Shown here piece by piece: positions 27,620-40,795 of a stretch of 64,000 bases of DNA. The stretch comes from Sphingobacterium daejeonense. GTDB taxonomy: Bacteria > Bacteroidota > Bacteroidia > Sphingobacteriales > Sphingobacteriaceae. The position numbers and the translations under genes were made by a program. Position 1 is the stretch's first letter. Each line of letters starts with the position of its first letter. The stretch is taken from assembly GCF_901472535.1 (NCBI RefSeq), contig NZ_LR590470.1:4526001-4590000 (forward strand), written 5' to 3'. The notes beneath the pieces were generated by a model. That model saw only the letters and a program-made list of their open reading frames with translations, searched no databases and was not told the DNA's origin.

Positions 27620-27861
27620 AAATTCAACAGAAAAAACAAAATTTTGGCTGCTGAAATTTTTTTCTAGAAATTTGAATGCATAATTTCTTATGGTTTTAAT
27701 GTCTTTTTAAAAAATCGCATGAAATTTTTATAAAAACCCTTCTTAAAACGAGGTGATTTTCAAATTATGAATTAAATTTCTTTAAGTTGATTTATAATTA
27801 TAACTCATTATCTATCAATGAGTAAAGACTTTAAAAATTAGATTGTTTTTAATTTTTTCCG

Positions 27862-27869
27862 TATTTTTG
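27862..27869 (+). promoter_or_regulatory. Putative -7 element
   Basis: TATTTTTG matches TAnnTTTG, 20 bases before the ATG at 27890. It overlaps an in-frame GTG at 27869, which argues against that codon as the start. Confidence 0.45.
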
Positions 27870-27889
27870 TGAAAGAAAATCTACTATTG

Positions 27890-28201
27890 ATGAACTGGAG
27901 ATATACGGGACTTATACTTACAATTATTTTAGGTTTTTCCTTATTGGTAAAGGGGAAGACTTATCTTATGCAGAGTCATGCTTCAGAAATTGTTGATTAT
28001 TCTAACGAACCAGGAGAATCCGAAGAAGAGGAATTGAAGAATAGTTTGGAAGATGAATATATAAACTCTGAAAGGTATATTATATTCAGTCCGATCTTCG
28101 ATTTAAATGTTCAGGTAGGCTTAAAGTCTCTGTCTTTGCCCTTTATATCTTTTTCGAGGCATTATCCGCCTCCTAATCCTGAGCAGCTATTGCTTTCATA
28201 A
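27890..28201 (+). CDS. Small secreted or membrane-anchored protein of unknown function
   Basis: 103 residues from the ATG at 27890. A hydrophobic N-terminus (GLILTIILGFSLLVKG, about 7-22) is a signal peptide or anchor, followed by an acidic segment (EPGESEEEELKNSLEDEY) and a hydrophobic, proline-rich end (SFSRHYPPPNPEQLLLS). I do not recognise a family. It is 42 bases before another small secreted protein and the two probably share a transcript. The balance of acidic middle and aromatic tail does not suggest a known toxin or antitoxin. Confidence 0.55.
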   Translation: MNWRYTGLILTIILGFSLLVKGKTYLMQSHASEIVDYSNEPGESEEEELKNSLEDEYINSERYIIFSPIFDLNVQVGLKSLSLPFISFSRHYPPPNPEQLLLS

Positions 28202-28243
28202 AGGACCTTCGTCCAATCCAATCACTTTAAAAAATTAAAAACA

Positions 28244-28690
28244 ATGAATACTATATTAAAATATAGCAGCATGCTATTTGCTATGCTAATGACATTCTCC
28301 TTTGCTAATGCGCAGAATAATACAGATGATCAACTTAAGAAAAACATTAACAAAGTTTCTGGTGGTATAGAAAAGATCAAGTCTTTGGAGCCTATCAGTT
28401 TTCAATATAACAACAGCAACGACAAAGAATTGAGCAAACATCTTCCGAGTGGTGAACGTTTTAGTTTTTCGGAAACTAGTGTTTCGGCAAGTTTTCCTTC
28501 GTTGATAAAGACGAATTCATACCTTGTTCCTTCTGGCAAGAATGCCAATAAGGTTACCAAGGTAAATGAGATTGAGAAAGAAGAGCTGATTCCGGTATTG
28601 GTTGCTGCAATCAAGGAGCAACAAGATCAGATTGAGGTTTTAAAGCAAGAAATTGAAGCTTTAAAGAACCAACAACAGAAAACGGATTAA
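28244..28690 (+). CDS. Secreted protein resembling a stand-alone S74 intramolecular-chaperone-like domain
   Basis: 148 residues: signal peptide ending at FANAQ (about 24), then INKVSGGIEKIKSLEPISFQYN, an ELSKHLPSGERFSFSETSVSASFPSLI block and YLVPSGKNANKVTKVNEIEKEELIPVLVAAIKEQQDQIEVLKQEIEAL. The order 'sLePisFqY ... fgfvAqevq..fPeLv ... vdYeeLiPlLv.AikEqqkqI..L' is that of the peptidase S74 / endosialidase chaperone domain seen at the end of phage tail spikes and many Bacteroidota surface proteins. Here it is alone, without a long N-terminal partner, and the catalytic Ser/Lys are not obvious. It ends in a coiled coil. Confidence 0.6.
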   Translation: MNTILKYSSMLFAMLMTFSFANAQNNTDDQLKKNINKVSGGIEKIKSLEPISFQYNNSNDKELSKHLPSGERFSFSETSVSASFPSLIKTNSYLVPSGKNANKVTKVNEIEKEELIPVLVAAIKEQQDQIEVLKQEIEALKNQQQKTD

Positions 28691-28703
28691 CGAATTTGTT
28701 TAC

Positions 28704-28738
28704 AAGGATTCCAAGTTTTTGTACTTGGAATCCTTTTT
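28704..28738 (+). terminator. Intrinsic terminator
   Basis: Perfect 12-bp arms AAGGATTCCAAG and CTTGGAATCCTT with an 8-base loop, then T-rich sequence. It separates this gene from the convergent porin gene. Confidence 0.92.
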
Positions 28739-28739
28739 A

Positions 28740-29777
28740 TTAAAAGGCATACACGAAAGCAATAGATGCTTGTGCCGCTTTTTTTGTTGCTGTCAGGCCA
28801 TCTGATTCCAGAAAGGCTGCACTATTATCATTATCGAGTCTGATTTCAGGAATTACTGCCAAGCCTTTATGTTTGAATTGGCCCGACAAGGTGAAGGAAA
28901 GTATTTCGGAACCTTCAATTTCTTGAACATCTTTTGTTCGAAAATACTCGCCTCTCAATCCAACGGCGATATTTTCATTGATATTATATTTAGGGTATAT
29001 TGCTACCCCTTGATAACCACCTTCGGACTTAAAGGTATAGTCGGCAGCATTCAATGCTAAATCCACATGTTCTGAAATGGAATAGGATGCAACCAAATCA
29101 AATAGAGTCCCTGAACTATAGTTATTTTCTCCACCTTCAGAACTTCCGGTCAAAAAATTGAGATATCCTGTTAATCCTTCGACAGGGTTGACGGTGATTT
29201 GTGCTCCAAAATGCGAGACACCGTTTAGATCACGATACACATTCCAATCATTAAAGATTCCGACCATTGCTGATACTTTTGGGGAGAACTGATAATTAGC
29301 TTTAATACCAGCATTTTGGAATGGTCCAGCTCCGAAAAGATAGGATGTGGAATAATGGAAATTTCCAGCTGGCGAAATCACCTCATACCCGACAAAGGTT
29401 CCCATAAAGCCTGCGGTCATGCTCAGCTGATCAGTAAAATTATAACTAGCATATAAATTTTGGATATGGAATGAATTTCCGGCATTAGGTTCTCTGTCGT
29501 CTCCATTTGCAATACTCAAATATTGTCCACGAGGTCCAAAGGCGAGTTCTCCGACGAAGGACGCCTTTCCAACAGCTTTTTTAAGTCCAAGGCCGATCAT
29601 CCCCAATGAAATTGAGTTATGGTCGTTTGCAAAATATGTTTTTATGTTCTCTTGCTTAGAAAAATCGTATTTCCAGTATGCATCCGCATAACCGGAGATC
29701 TGTAATGCTTCATTTTCTTGAGAAAAGGACAGAAAAACAACTGATAATGTCAAAAATGTTAATAATAATCTTTTCAT
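28740..29777 (-). CDS. Outer-membrane beta-barrel porin (BBP2/DUF1597 type)
   Basis: 345 residues. Signal peptide (ends near SFSQ, about 20), then repeated amphipathic strands starting with ISGYADAYWKYDFSK, the opening used by the BBP2_2 porin group, and ending with an aromatic C-terminal strand (ASIAFVYAF) as required for barrel assembly. The pattern SGYxDxYW and several GxY/F strands indicate about 16 strands. Porins of this type let small solutes cross the outer membrane; the solute is unknown. Single gene; the upstream 120 bases are AT-rich with no clear -7 box. Confidence 0.85.
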   Translation of the reverse strand: MKRLLLTFLTLSVVFLSFSQENEALQISGYADAYWKYDFSKQENIKTYFANDHNSISLGMIGLGLKKAVGKASFVGELAFGPRGQYLSIANGDDREPNAGNSFHIQNLYASYNFTDQLSMTAGFMGTFVGYEVISPAGNFHYSTSYLFGAGPFQNAGIKANYQFSPKVSAMVGIFNDWNVYRDLNGVSHFGAQITVNPVEGLTGYLNFLTGSSEGGENNYSSGTLFDLVASYSISEHVDLALNAADYTFKSEGGYQGVAIYPKYNINENIAVGLRGEYFRTKDVQEIEGSEILSFTLSGQFKHKGLAVIPEIRLDNDNSAAFLESDGLTATKKAAQASIAFVYAF

Positions 29778-30159
29778 AATTTGTTTTTTAAGAGATTTAT
29801 TTAAAATGTTTAGGTTTTACTCAGTAAAAAAACAATAAAATGGGTAATTATTAGACTGAAATATTTAAAATAACGGAACAATGAAAACAAAAATCAATTA
29901 AAAACATCATTTTATTGGATTTTTAACGATTAATAATCCAATGTTACAAATAATTTTAATTTTCTTATTAAATAAATAATTAAAATTGATGATTTTTAGG
30001 TTTATCGGTTGTTTTTTAAGGATTTTATTTAAAAAAATTGGTTTGTTATGTAATATTAGTATTAAAATTTGAGATTTATTAACAATATTTACAATGAAAA
30101 CAAAAACATAGACTGAAACAATTTGATTTTGAGCCAAAGTGGAGATAAAATACAAAGCC

Positions 30160-30183
30160 GTGGTCGGTGTCTTCACCGAATAC
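30160..30183 (-). repeat. REP-like hairpin, copy B (degenerate, inverted)
   Basis: Read on the minus strand: arms GTATTCGGTG and CACCGACCAC with an AAGA loop, followed by GGC. The outer part of the stem is mismatched. Same element as copy A in opposite orientation. Confidence 0.65.
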
Positions 30184-30204
30184 TGAAAAGACTATGACGC
30201 CATA

Positions 30205-30221
30205 CCGCCCCAGCGGGGCGG
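30205..30221. repeat. GC-rich palindrome
   Basis: CCGCCCC-AGC-GGGGCGG, a perfect 7-bp stem, in an otherwise AT-rich stretch. Confidence 0.6.
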
Positions 30222-30255
30222 AAATATTATAGAAATGGTTGTACAACGGCATTAA

Positions 30256-30268
30256 ACCCTGTAGGGGT
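30256..30268. repeat. Short palindrome ACCC-tgta-GGGGT
   Basis: Small stem with a TGTA loop 34 bases after the GC-rich palindrome; the pair looks like part of one dispersed repeat unit. Confidence 0.45.
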
Positions 30269-30335
30269 GTAGCTATAAATTCGACTCCGCTCAACCAACG
30301 CAGGGACCGGGTCGATGTGGAGGCAATTCCGAATG

Positions 30336-30359
30336 ATGGTTGGTGGGGACACTAACCAT
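30336..30359 (+). repeat. REP-like hairpin, copy C
   Basis: Arms ATGGTTGGTG and CACTAACCAT with a GGGA loop; ten pairs including one G-T. Followed by GGCGTAAAG. A second, half copy (GGGACACCAACCA) begins near 30367. It lies 40 bases past the stop of the cytochrome c-domain gene. Confidence 0.75.
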
Positions 30360-30398
30360 GGCGTAAAGGGACACCAACCAGAGCGTCCTGGGCTTTCG

Positions 30399-33073
30399 CT
30401 ATTTCTGTTTTTCCAGGAATGATACCAAAGAAGCTAATTCTTCTATTGTCAATGAATTAGCCAAGCCTGGAGGCATCATGGAATTTGGCATTTCTTTTCT
30501 TGAAGCTACATTATTTTTCTTGACTGTGGAAACATTGCCAGCAATATCCCTCAGAACTATTTTGTCTGCGGTTTCTTGAGTAATAAATCCCATCATGTTC
30601 TTTTTGTCTTTGGTAGAAACTAAAACTGTTGAAAAACCCTGTGAGATAGAAGCATTCGGTCTCAAGATTGATTCGGCAATCTGACTACGATTCATAATAG
30701 ATCCAATCTGTCCCATAAATGGCCCTTTCATAGGTTCATTCTTTGATAAGCTATGACAAGCATGGCAACCTTGCTTTGTAAAGAGAGCTTTTCCCTTTGC
30801 AGGATCGCCCTTTACTTTTTTAAGGGCAATCATCACATCTTCAATGGATGTTTTTCCAACTTGTCCTTTTTGACTTGATATTTTGTTGAGGTCGACTTTC
30901 TTTTCAGCTGGTGCTTTTGCGATCTCTTTTTTCGGAGCTACATTAAAAGCTGCAATTTCCATTCGGAACTTATCATTTAAGTCTGCATAATATTGGTTTT
31001 TGCTTGCACCAGCTTTTTGTTGTTCGGCCATTAGGAATTTCTCGATCTTTGGGGATTCCTCCCAAAGGACTGCTTTATAATATGGACCATGGGAATCCGG
31101 TCTTGTTCCCCACCACCAAGATGCATCATAGGCTTCTTCTTTTTTATATAAGCGAGCCAATGTTTGCAAGATTTTATTTTTCAGGTTTTGATCCTTTGTT
31201 TTGCCGTATGCTGAAATCAGGCCATCCACTGCTCGGGCGTCGTGCATATACCTTAAAGCCCAAAGTGCCAAGTCTGGAGTTTCTGTTCCTAAAAACCCTA
31301 CAGCTTGATTTACGGCATTTAGTCTTACTAGCGCTTGTACAGCGACATGTGCTGGTATAATTTCAGCGTTTGGCAAGTGGTGAGGTCCTTCGACTCCTTT
31401 TTTGGGAGCAACGAAAGATGCTGGCACCGGGGTTTGCAGAAGGGCATTTGCAGCTTCTGGCCTTCCCAACCTACCTAATCCAACTGCAGAGACCACCCTA
31501 ACTCGGGAGAAGGATCTTTCAATCCTTCAATAAATGGTTCAATAGGAACTGATTCAATTGATCCCAATCTATCCGTTAATGCTCTAAGAGCAAATTCCTT
31601 CATTTCAGTTTCCTCTGCCAATTTGAGCAATTCCTCTTGCGCATTCTCTTGGTTTATCTGAACATAGGTGTATAGACCAGCTACCCTAGAACTCAGTGGT
31701 AAATCCTTGTCTTTTGCTATTTCCAATGCCGCAGGCGCAGTCTCTTCCCCTGATCTTTTTACTAATTCTTGGGAAGCATATAAGCGAGCGGTAGCACTTC
31801 CTGATTTGAGGTGATTCTTCAAATCTTCTATTGATTCACTTTTAAGGTCAGGGAATGCTTTATAGGTCCATCCATTAGGAACTGTTCTTACTACATAACC
31901 CTTATCAGGGTTACCTGAATACCCTGCTCCATCCCATGCTGATAAATAAAGCCTTCCTGAACCATCCACATCTGCATCAGTGACCTGAGGTAGTTTTATG
32001 AATTCCTGCTCCGTTTGTTTGAAACTGGCAGCATCGGGAACTACTTTGTGCATAAACAGGAAATTTCTGCCCCAATCTGCCATCATCGGCACCTTATTGT
32101 ATTTTTCTGGCCACGTATCTTCGTCCATGTACAGGGCACCGGTTCCTGATCCGCCTCCCATCATTGCCAATGCTGGAATAATTTCTTCCGTGAAATTCTG
32201 AAACAACAAAGGGTATCCGTATTCACCGGACTGGATCTGATGTGAGAACCTGATATCCCAGCCACCACCATCATTGGTGTTGTCTCGGGTAAAAATATTC
32301 ATATATGGATCGATTGCCACATCATAAATATTTCGAAGCCCATGGGTATATACTTCCATTTCGGTACCATCAGGTCGCACCCTGAGAATCCCACCGCCAA
32401 GCATGGTTAATTTTTTGCCGTCGGAAGCAGTAGCATTGTGGAATCTAAAATCACCAACTGCAATATATATCCATCCATCGATTCCCATCCTTATGCCATT
32501 GGTGGCATGATCGGTTCCTCTCTCTTGGATGTATTTGGTATTACTTAGACCTTTGATCAGTATTTTGGGATCCTCATCAGCTACTCCATCATTGTTGCTA
32601 TCCTTGAATACTACGAGATCCATGCCGCTGGCCAATCCTGACTTTTCGTCGAAGGTAGTGTGTAGGACATAAACTTGGTCATCAGCGACAAATATTCCTC
32701 TTGGGTTATCTACTCTTGCAAAATCAGTATGAGAGTCGACTGTTCCATCGTTATCTTGATCGACGAACCTTCGGATATATCCTTTTCCCATATCTTTTCC
32801 GAGAGATCCTATCATATCGACACCCACATATAGTTCACCAGTTGGAGCTACGGCAAGACAGGCAGGACTTGGTGTTACTTCGGGTCCGGTATACAGGGCC
32901 ATCTGCAGGTCGTCGGGAGCCCCGGCTACATTTTTAAGAGTATCCTGACCTAAGAGCCATGGATTTGAATAGAGTGCTTTCTTAGTGAAGTTTTGGTTGT
33001 TAGGTCTTTCATAGGTGTGGGTAAATCCCAGTAATAAAGGGAAGAGACACAATAGGTTTAATGTTCTTTTCAT
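30399..33073 (-). CDS. PQQ-dehydrogenase-like beta-propeller / HEAT / cytochrome c protein (frame broken once)
   Basis: About 890 residues after joining. Signal peptide (about 1-20), a six-bladed propeller of the soluble sugar-dehydrogenase / DUF7133 type (about 55-420: GPEVTPSPACLAVAPTGELYVGVD, GMDLVVFKDSNNDGVADE, YTHGLRNIYDVAIDP), a helical HEAT-like region (about 430-650) and a C-terminal cytochrome c domain with the haem motif CHACH and an axial methionine candidate in NSMMPPGL. It is probably a periplasmic redox protein; the substrate is unknown. At about 31499 one base is missing: restoring it after GAG TTA gives a continuous frame into VVSAVGLGRLGRPEAANALL. Related proteins are abundant in Planctomycetes and Bacteroidota that degrade plant or algal matter. 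Confidence 0.87.
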
Positions 33074-33225
33074 TCTCTGCGGAATTAATTGAATAAGTAG
33101 CTAGCGTTTAAATGGCTATAGATTTAGATTGATTATTGAATATAGGGAATTTTGTTGAGAATAAAAACATGCTGATGATACTTTTGGGACGCAACCAACA
33201 CCGCTGCCGGCATTCGGGAACGGCC

Positions 33226-33267
33226 ATAAAACAGGAAAGCCCGATGTCACATGGACAACGGGCTTCC
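33226..33267 (-). terminator. rRNA operon terminator
   Basis: On the minus strand GGAAGCCCG pairs with CGGGCTTTCC around a 15-base loop, followed by TGTTTTAT. It lies just past the 5S gene. Confidence 0.75.
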
Positions 33268-33277
33268 CGTATAAAAT

Positions 33278-33386
<109 letters not shown>

Positions 33387-33480
33387 AATACCTTTTTGAC
33401 AGACATTTCGCTGTCATTGACATGTTATTTGGAAGAAAGGAGTTTTAAAAGAGAGAGGACAACAGACTATCCGCATTGGA

Positions 33481-36372
<2,892 letters not shown>

Positions 36373-36515
36373 CGCCACCACCCCTTTTGCCAAGTGGTGG
36401 GCTGCTCTTGGTGCACCGCATTGCTGCAGTGAACCTCTGTTGTCTTCTCTTGTTAATCTCTTTTCTTCCAATATGTCAAAGAACTCTTCGCCGCGCACCA
36501 AATTGTGCGGACCTG

Positions 36516-36589
36516 TGGAGAATAACGGATTCGAACCGTTGACCCCCTGCGTGCAAGGCAGGTGCTCTAGCCAGCTGAGCTAATTCCCC
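36516..36589 (-). tRNA. tRNA-Ala (TGC)
   Basis: 74 bases: acceptor GGGGAAT with ATTCTCC, D arm, anticodon stem CCTGC/GCAGG with loop CTTGCAC (anticodon TGC) and T arm with TTCGAAT. CCA is not fully encoded. Located between 23S and tRNA-Ile. Confidence 0.96.
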
Positions 36590-36593
36590 GCGG

Positions 36594-36670
36594 TGGTAGT
36601 CCCGAGCAGACTTGAACTGCTGACCCCTACATTATCAGTGTAGTGCTCTAACCAACTGAGCTACGGGACT
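36594..36670 (-). tRNA. tRNA-Ile (GAT)
   Basis: 77 bases with CCA encoded: acceptor AGTCCCG with CGGGACT, anticodon stem CTACA/TGTAG with loop CTGATAA (anticodon GAT), T arm with TTCAAGT. Only four bases separate it from tRNA-Ala. Confidence 0.96.
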
Positions 36671-36794
36671 AGCTTATCTCTCTCATCTTCTCTCGGTGAC
36701 GATCACCCCGATACCGGGATGGGCACTTTCTTCTGAATGTATCTTTTTTTTTCCTTTAGATCATGTATGTGGCGCAGCGGCCCCGGCGCGGGCT

Positions 36795-38327
<1,533 letters not shown>

Positions 38328-38610
38328 GTAAAATGAAGTGTAAGACCGTGACTATTCATAATAAATAGAAACGTCTTGTTTTTGTGTTTTCCTCCCGCTC
38401 CGGGATACCTGAATTGATTTATCTTGTATATCTTTTCAGCGTATGTCTCCTATTGGAAACTCCGCTGCGCTACATGATCATTTAAAGAACTTATCCCGCC
38501 TCCGCTTCGCGCTTCGGCTCTATGTCGTAGAGTGTTTTGAACACTCCTGAACTGTCATTTTTATCGACTCAAACATTGCGTTTTGTTGTCGCTCCCGTTT
38601 GTTGGGACTG

Positions 38611-38641
38611 CAAAGGTAGAAACTTTATTTTAAAAAACAAA
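38611..38641 (-). promoter_or_regulatory. rRNA operon promoter P1 (TTTG-N19-TACCTTTG)
   Basis: On the minus strand a TTTG (38638-38641) is followed after 19 bases by TACCTTTG (38611-38618). This is the full Bacteroidota -33/-7 consensus. AT-rich sequence lies upstream. Confidence 0.85.
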
Positions 38642-38749
38642 ATTGATTTTAAAATATTTTTTGTTTTCCTGATAAGTGTTAAGGTTATTCACCTTTCTAC
38701 TACCTTTATTTCAGTGGCGTTATCGCCGTTCCTCCCTTGCGGAGTGGTG

Positions 38750-38781
38750 CAAAGATAGGGAGATTTGCACATTACTTCCAA
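38750..38781 (-). promoter_or_regulatory. rRNA operon promoter P2 (TTGG-N20-TATCTTTG)
   Basis: On the minus strand TTGG (38778-38781), then 20 bases, then TATCTTTG (38750-38757). It lies about 140 bases upstream of P1. Confidence 0.7.
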
Positions 38782-38919
38782 GAGTTTGTAACAAGAATTT
38801 TTTGTTGAAACACGTAACTCACTATGGCATTGGCGAATAATTTTAAAAACAATCATTCGAAATCTGCCAAAACAAGGGTTATAAGGGTATCGAAAGGGGT
38901 TTTGCAAAGAAAAGGATGT

Positions 38920-39285
38920 TTATTTCTTTGTTTTCTTTTTCGCCGTTTTTTTTGAGATCGCGGCAACTGGATTATAGTCCAAGCAGACTTCCATCCAAAA
39001 TTCAAAGTCACCATTATTGGAAAAACCTTCTGGATTTACAAGACAATATCCATCCAAACTCTTACCTCGCATAATCATTGGTTCAACTCCACGTCTTTCC
39101 AACAGTTCCTTTGTTCGGTGAGGATCAAACCTGCACATCAACATATCAGAAGAAATATTGATGCACATCTTTTCATTGACTAAAAATGCCAATCCTCCAA
39201 ACATAGATTTTTCAGAGATCTTTTCATTCGTCCTCTCAACTAAATATTCCCTGACCCGATCTGCTAAGAATTCATTGTATGCCAT
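38920..39285 (-). CDS. TfoX N-terminal-domain protein
   Basis: 121 residues matching the TfoX N-domain: SEKSMFGGLAFLVNEKMCINIS, then DMLMCRFDPHRTKELLERRG and MRGKSLDGYCLVNPEGF. The C-terminus is a lysine-rich tail (KKTAKKKTKK) that could touch nucleic acid. In gamma-proteobacteria TfoX is a competence regulator, but stand-alone N-domains in Bacteroidota have no proven role and the DNA-binding C-domain is missing. The next gene upstream is nine bases away, so the two are co-transcribed. Confidence 0.88.
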   Translation of the reverse strand: MAYNEFLADRVREYLVERTNEKISEKSMFGGLAFLVNEKMCINISSDMLMCRFDPHRTKELLERRGVEPMIMRGKSLDGYCLVNPEGFSNNGDFEFWMEVCLDYNPVAAISKKTAKKKTKK

Positions 39286-39294
39286 AAAGCTTTA

Positions 39295-40215
39295 TCAGTT
39301 TTTCAATATTACCTTTCCATTTTCTTTTCCATCTTTTACTTCCTCTAACCCTATTACAGCATCTTGCATCAGCAAGACTTGGGAAATCTTCACTTTTATT
39401 TCTCCGATTTGGATCAATTCTAGGATTTCTTCCAATTGTTTTGGATTAGAGCCTGAATTCAGCATAAGACCTTTCACATTATATAAGTTCAATTCTTCGG
39501 GATCAGGCTCATTGACCAAACTGATAAATACGGCTCCTTCTTTTAGGAGTGGTATTAATTTTTTTTGGTTTTCACCTCCTACCATATCGAGGATGAGGTC
39601 AAATTTGGGCAAGTTTTCCAGGTAATCCTGCTTTTTATAGTCGAGATAATAGTTTGCGCCCAATGCCAAGGTATCATATTCATATTGCGCGGAGCCTACA
39701 GCGTACACGATTAATTCAGCTTGTGCTGCAAATTGAACTGCAAAAGATCCCACATTACCGGTTGCTCCAATTATCAATACTTTATCGCCTTTATTCAATG
39801 TTCCTTCGTTAAAGAGTCCATGCCATGCGGCCAAGGAGGATACGGGGCATGCGGCGGCGGACTCAAGTGCCAATCCTGCAGGAATTTTACACAATTCCTC
39901 AGTTTTCAAGACGATCTGATCGGCAAAAGCACCTCCATAACTATTTGGATTACCACAAACATAATCTCCAACATGCCAATTGTCGACATCTTTGGCTACC
40001 TGCACAATTACTCCTGAAAATTCCGCTCCTGGTATAAAAGGGAACTTAATATGTGGCATTGGGATTACTTTCTCGATCACTTTGACATCAAATGGTATCA
40101 CTCCTGCGTACAGCACATTGATCAACACCGTTCCCGGCTTCAGCTCAGGTTTAGCCGTATCCTCGTATTTCCCTGATTCTAGATTTCCAAATGAATCATA
40201 TATTATTGCTTTCAT
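39295..40215 (-). CDS. NADPH-quinone-oxidoreductase-like MDR family enzyme
   Basis: 306 residues from the ATG at 40215 (MKAIIYDSFGNLESGK). The fold is a zinc-free medium-chain dehydrogenase/reductase: N-terminal GroES-like domain with PGAEFSGVIVQVAKDVDNWHVGDYV, a substrate loop PVSSLAAWHGLF, then the Rossmann motif ILIIGATGNVGSFAVQFA (typical of QOR, AxxGxxG form) and YLDYKKQDYLE. The cysteine/histidine ligands for catalytic zinc are absent. It would reduce quinones or enones with NAD(P)H. Divergent from the blaI-like gene across about 210 bases. Confidence 0.9.
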   Translation of the reverse strand: MKAIIYDSFGNLESGKYEDTAKPELKPGTVLINVLYAGVIPFDVKVIEKVIPMPHIKFPFIPGAEFSGVIVQVAKDVDNWHVGDYVCGNPNSYGGAFADQIVLKTEELCKIPAGLALESAAACPVSSLAAWHGLFNEGTLNKGDKVLIIGATGNVGSFAVQFAAQAELIVYAVGSAQYEYDTLALGANYYLDYKKQDYLENLPKFDLILDMVGGENQKKLIPLLKEGAVFISLVNEPDPEELNLYNVKGLMLNSGSNPKQLEEILELIQIGEIKVKISQVLLMQDAVIGLEEVKDGKENGKVILKN

Positions 40216-40364
40216 TTTAATCACTCCTATACATAAACAATGCTTTATCCGTAAAATTAGTTTTGAATTTAACGTTTACAAATATTTCAAACAAATAATT
40301 TGAATATTATGTATTTGATTTTCAATGTTTTGTTTTTTTTTCATAAAAAATATTAAAGAAATAT

Positions 40365-40412
40365 TTTGGTATTACGAAAGGTTTCGTAGATTTGAGTACG
40401 AAAACATTCGTA
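40365..40412 (+). promoter_or_regulatory. Promoter with two BlaI/MecI-type operators
   Basis: TTTG at 40365-40368, an 18-base spacer and TAGATTTG at 40387-40394 form a promoter. Two palindromes overlap it: TACGAAAGGTTTCGTA (40373-40388), lying in the spacer, and TACGAAAACATTCGTA (40397-40412), at the presumed start of transcription. Their spacing is 24 bases between equivalent positions. They lie directly upstream of a BlaI-like repressor gene, so autorepression is inferred. Confidence 0.85.
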
Positions 40413-40430
40413 GATACTAACAATACTTAT

Positions 40431-40790
40431 ATGAAACCGACAGATAGCGAATTGGAAATATTACAAGTGCTATGGTCCAATGGCCAGAGCAGTGTCAGGG
40501 AAGTATTTGAATCACTTGACAAAAAGGATGTGGGCTATACGACCATTCTTAAATTAATGCAGATCATGCAGGATAAAGGTATGGTTAGTCGAGACACAAG
40601 TTCGAAGACTCATTTATATACAGCCCAATTGGTAAAGGAGGAGACACAAGGAAAAATACTGGACAAAATGATTGATTCTGTCTACAATGGTTCCACTTCA
40701 AGACTCGTTATGCAAGCTTTGGGCAATGAGCGCGCAAGCAAGGAAGAGTTGGATGAGATAAAAGCTTTCTTAAAATCATTAGAAAATTAA
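40431..40790 (+). CDS. blaI: BlaI/MecI-family transcriptional repressor
   Basis: 119 residues from the ATG at 40431 (MKPTDSELEILQVLWSNG). The winged-helix segment SVREVFESLDKKDVGYTTILKLMQIMQDKGMVSRD is the family's DNA-recognition motif (VGYTTILKLMQ), and the C-terminal helices give the dimer. In the known systems BlaI blocks a resistance operon until the BlaR1 protease triggers its cleavage. The M56 protease gene follows after five bases. No beta-lactamase gene is linked here, so the regulated target may lie elsewhere or be the operon itself. A start upstream at a TTG would overlap the operator, so it is rejected. Confidence 0.93.
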   Translation: MKPTDSELEILQVLWSNGQSSVREVFESLDKKDVGYTTILKLMQIMQDKGMVSRDTSSKTHLYTAQLVKEETQGKILDKMIDSVYNGSTSRLVMQALGNERASKEELDEIKAFLKSLEN

Positions 40791-40795
40791 AGGCT

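Larger units (their letters stand above)
29778..30398. other. Intergenic region rich in AT and repeat elements
   Basis: 621 bases with no convincing gene. The first 300 bases are extremely AT-rich. From 30160 on it holds two REP-like hairpins (30160-30183 and 30336-30359), two short GC-rich palindromes (30205-30221 and 30256-30268) and, at 30367-30383, a half repeat (GGGACACCAACCAGAGC). Short ORFs here are low-complexity and are not credible genes. Confidence 0.7.
38328..38919. other. rRNA leader and promoter region
   Basis: 592 bases upstream of 16S. It contains two tandem promoters on the minus strand (38611-38641 and 38750-38781) and an approximately 280-base leader. The leader includes a hairpin-prone stretch around 38493-38530 (CCTCCGCTTCGCGCTTCGG). 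No coding gene is supported. Confidence 0.75.

Noticed and set aside
29907-30294. ORFs in the AT-rich gap past the porin gene
   Set aside because: Low-complexity translations across repeat hairpins; no start context or homologue character.
40392-40430. A longer BlaI start at an upstream TTG
   Set aside because: It would place the start inside the -7 box and operator; the ATG at 40431 fits the family's N-terminus.
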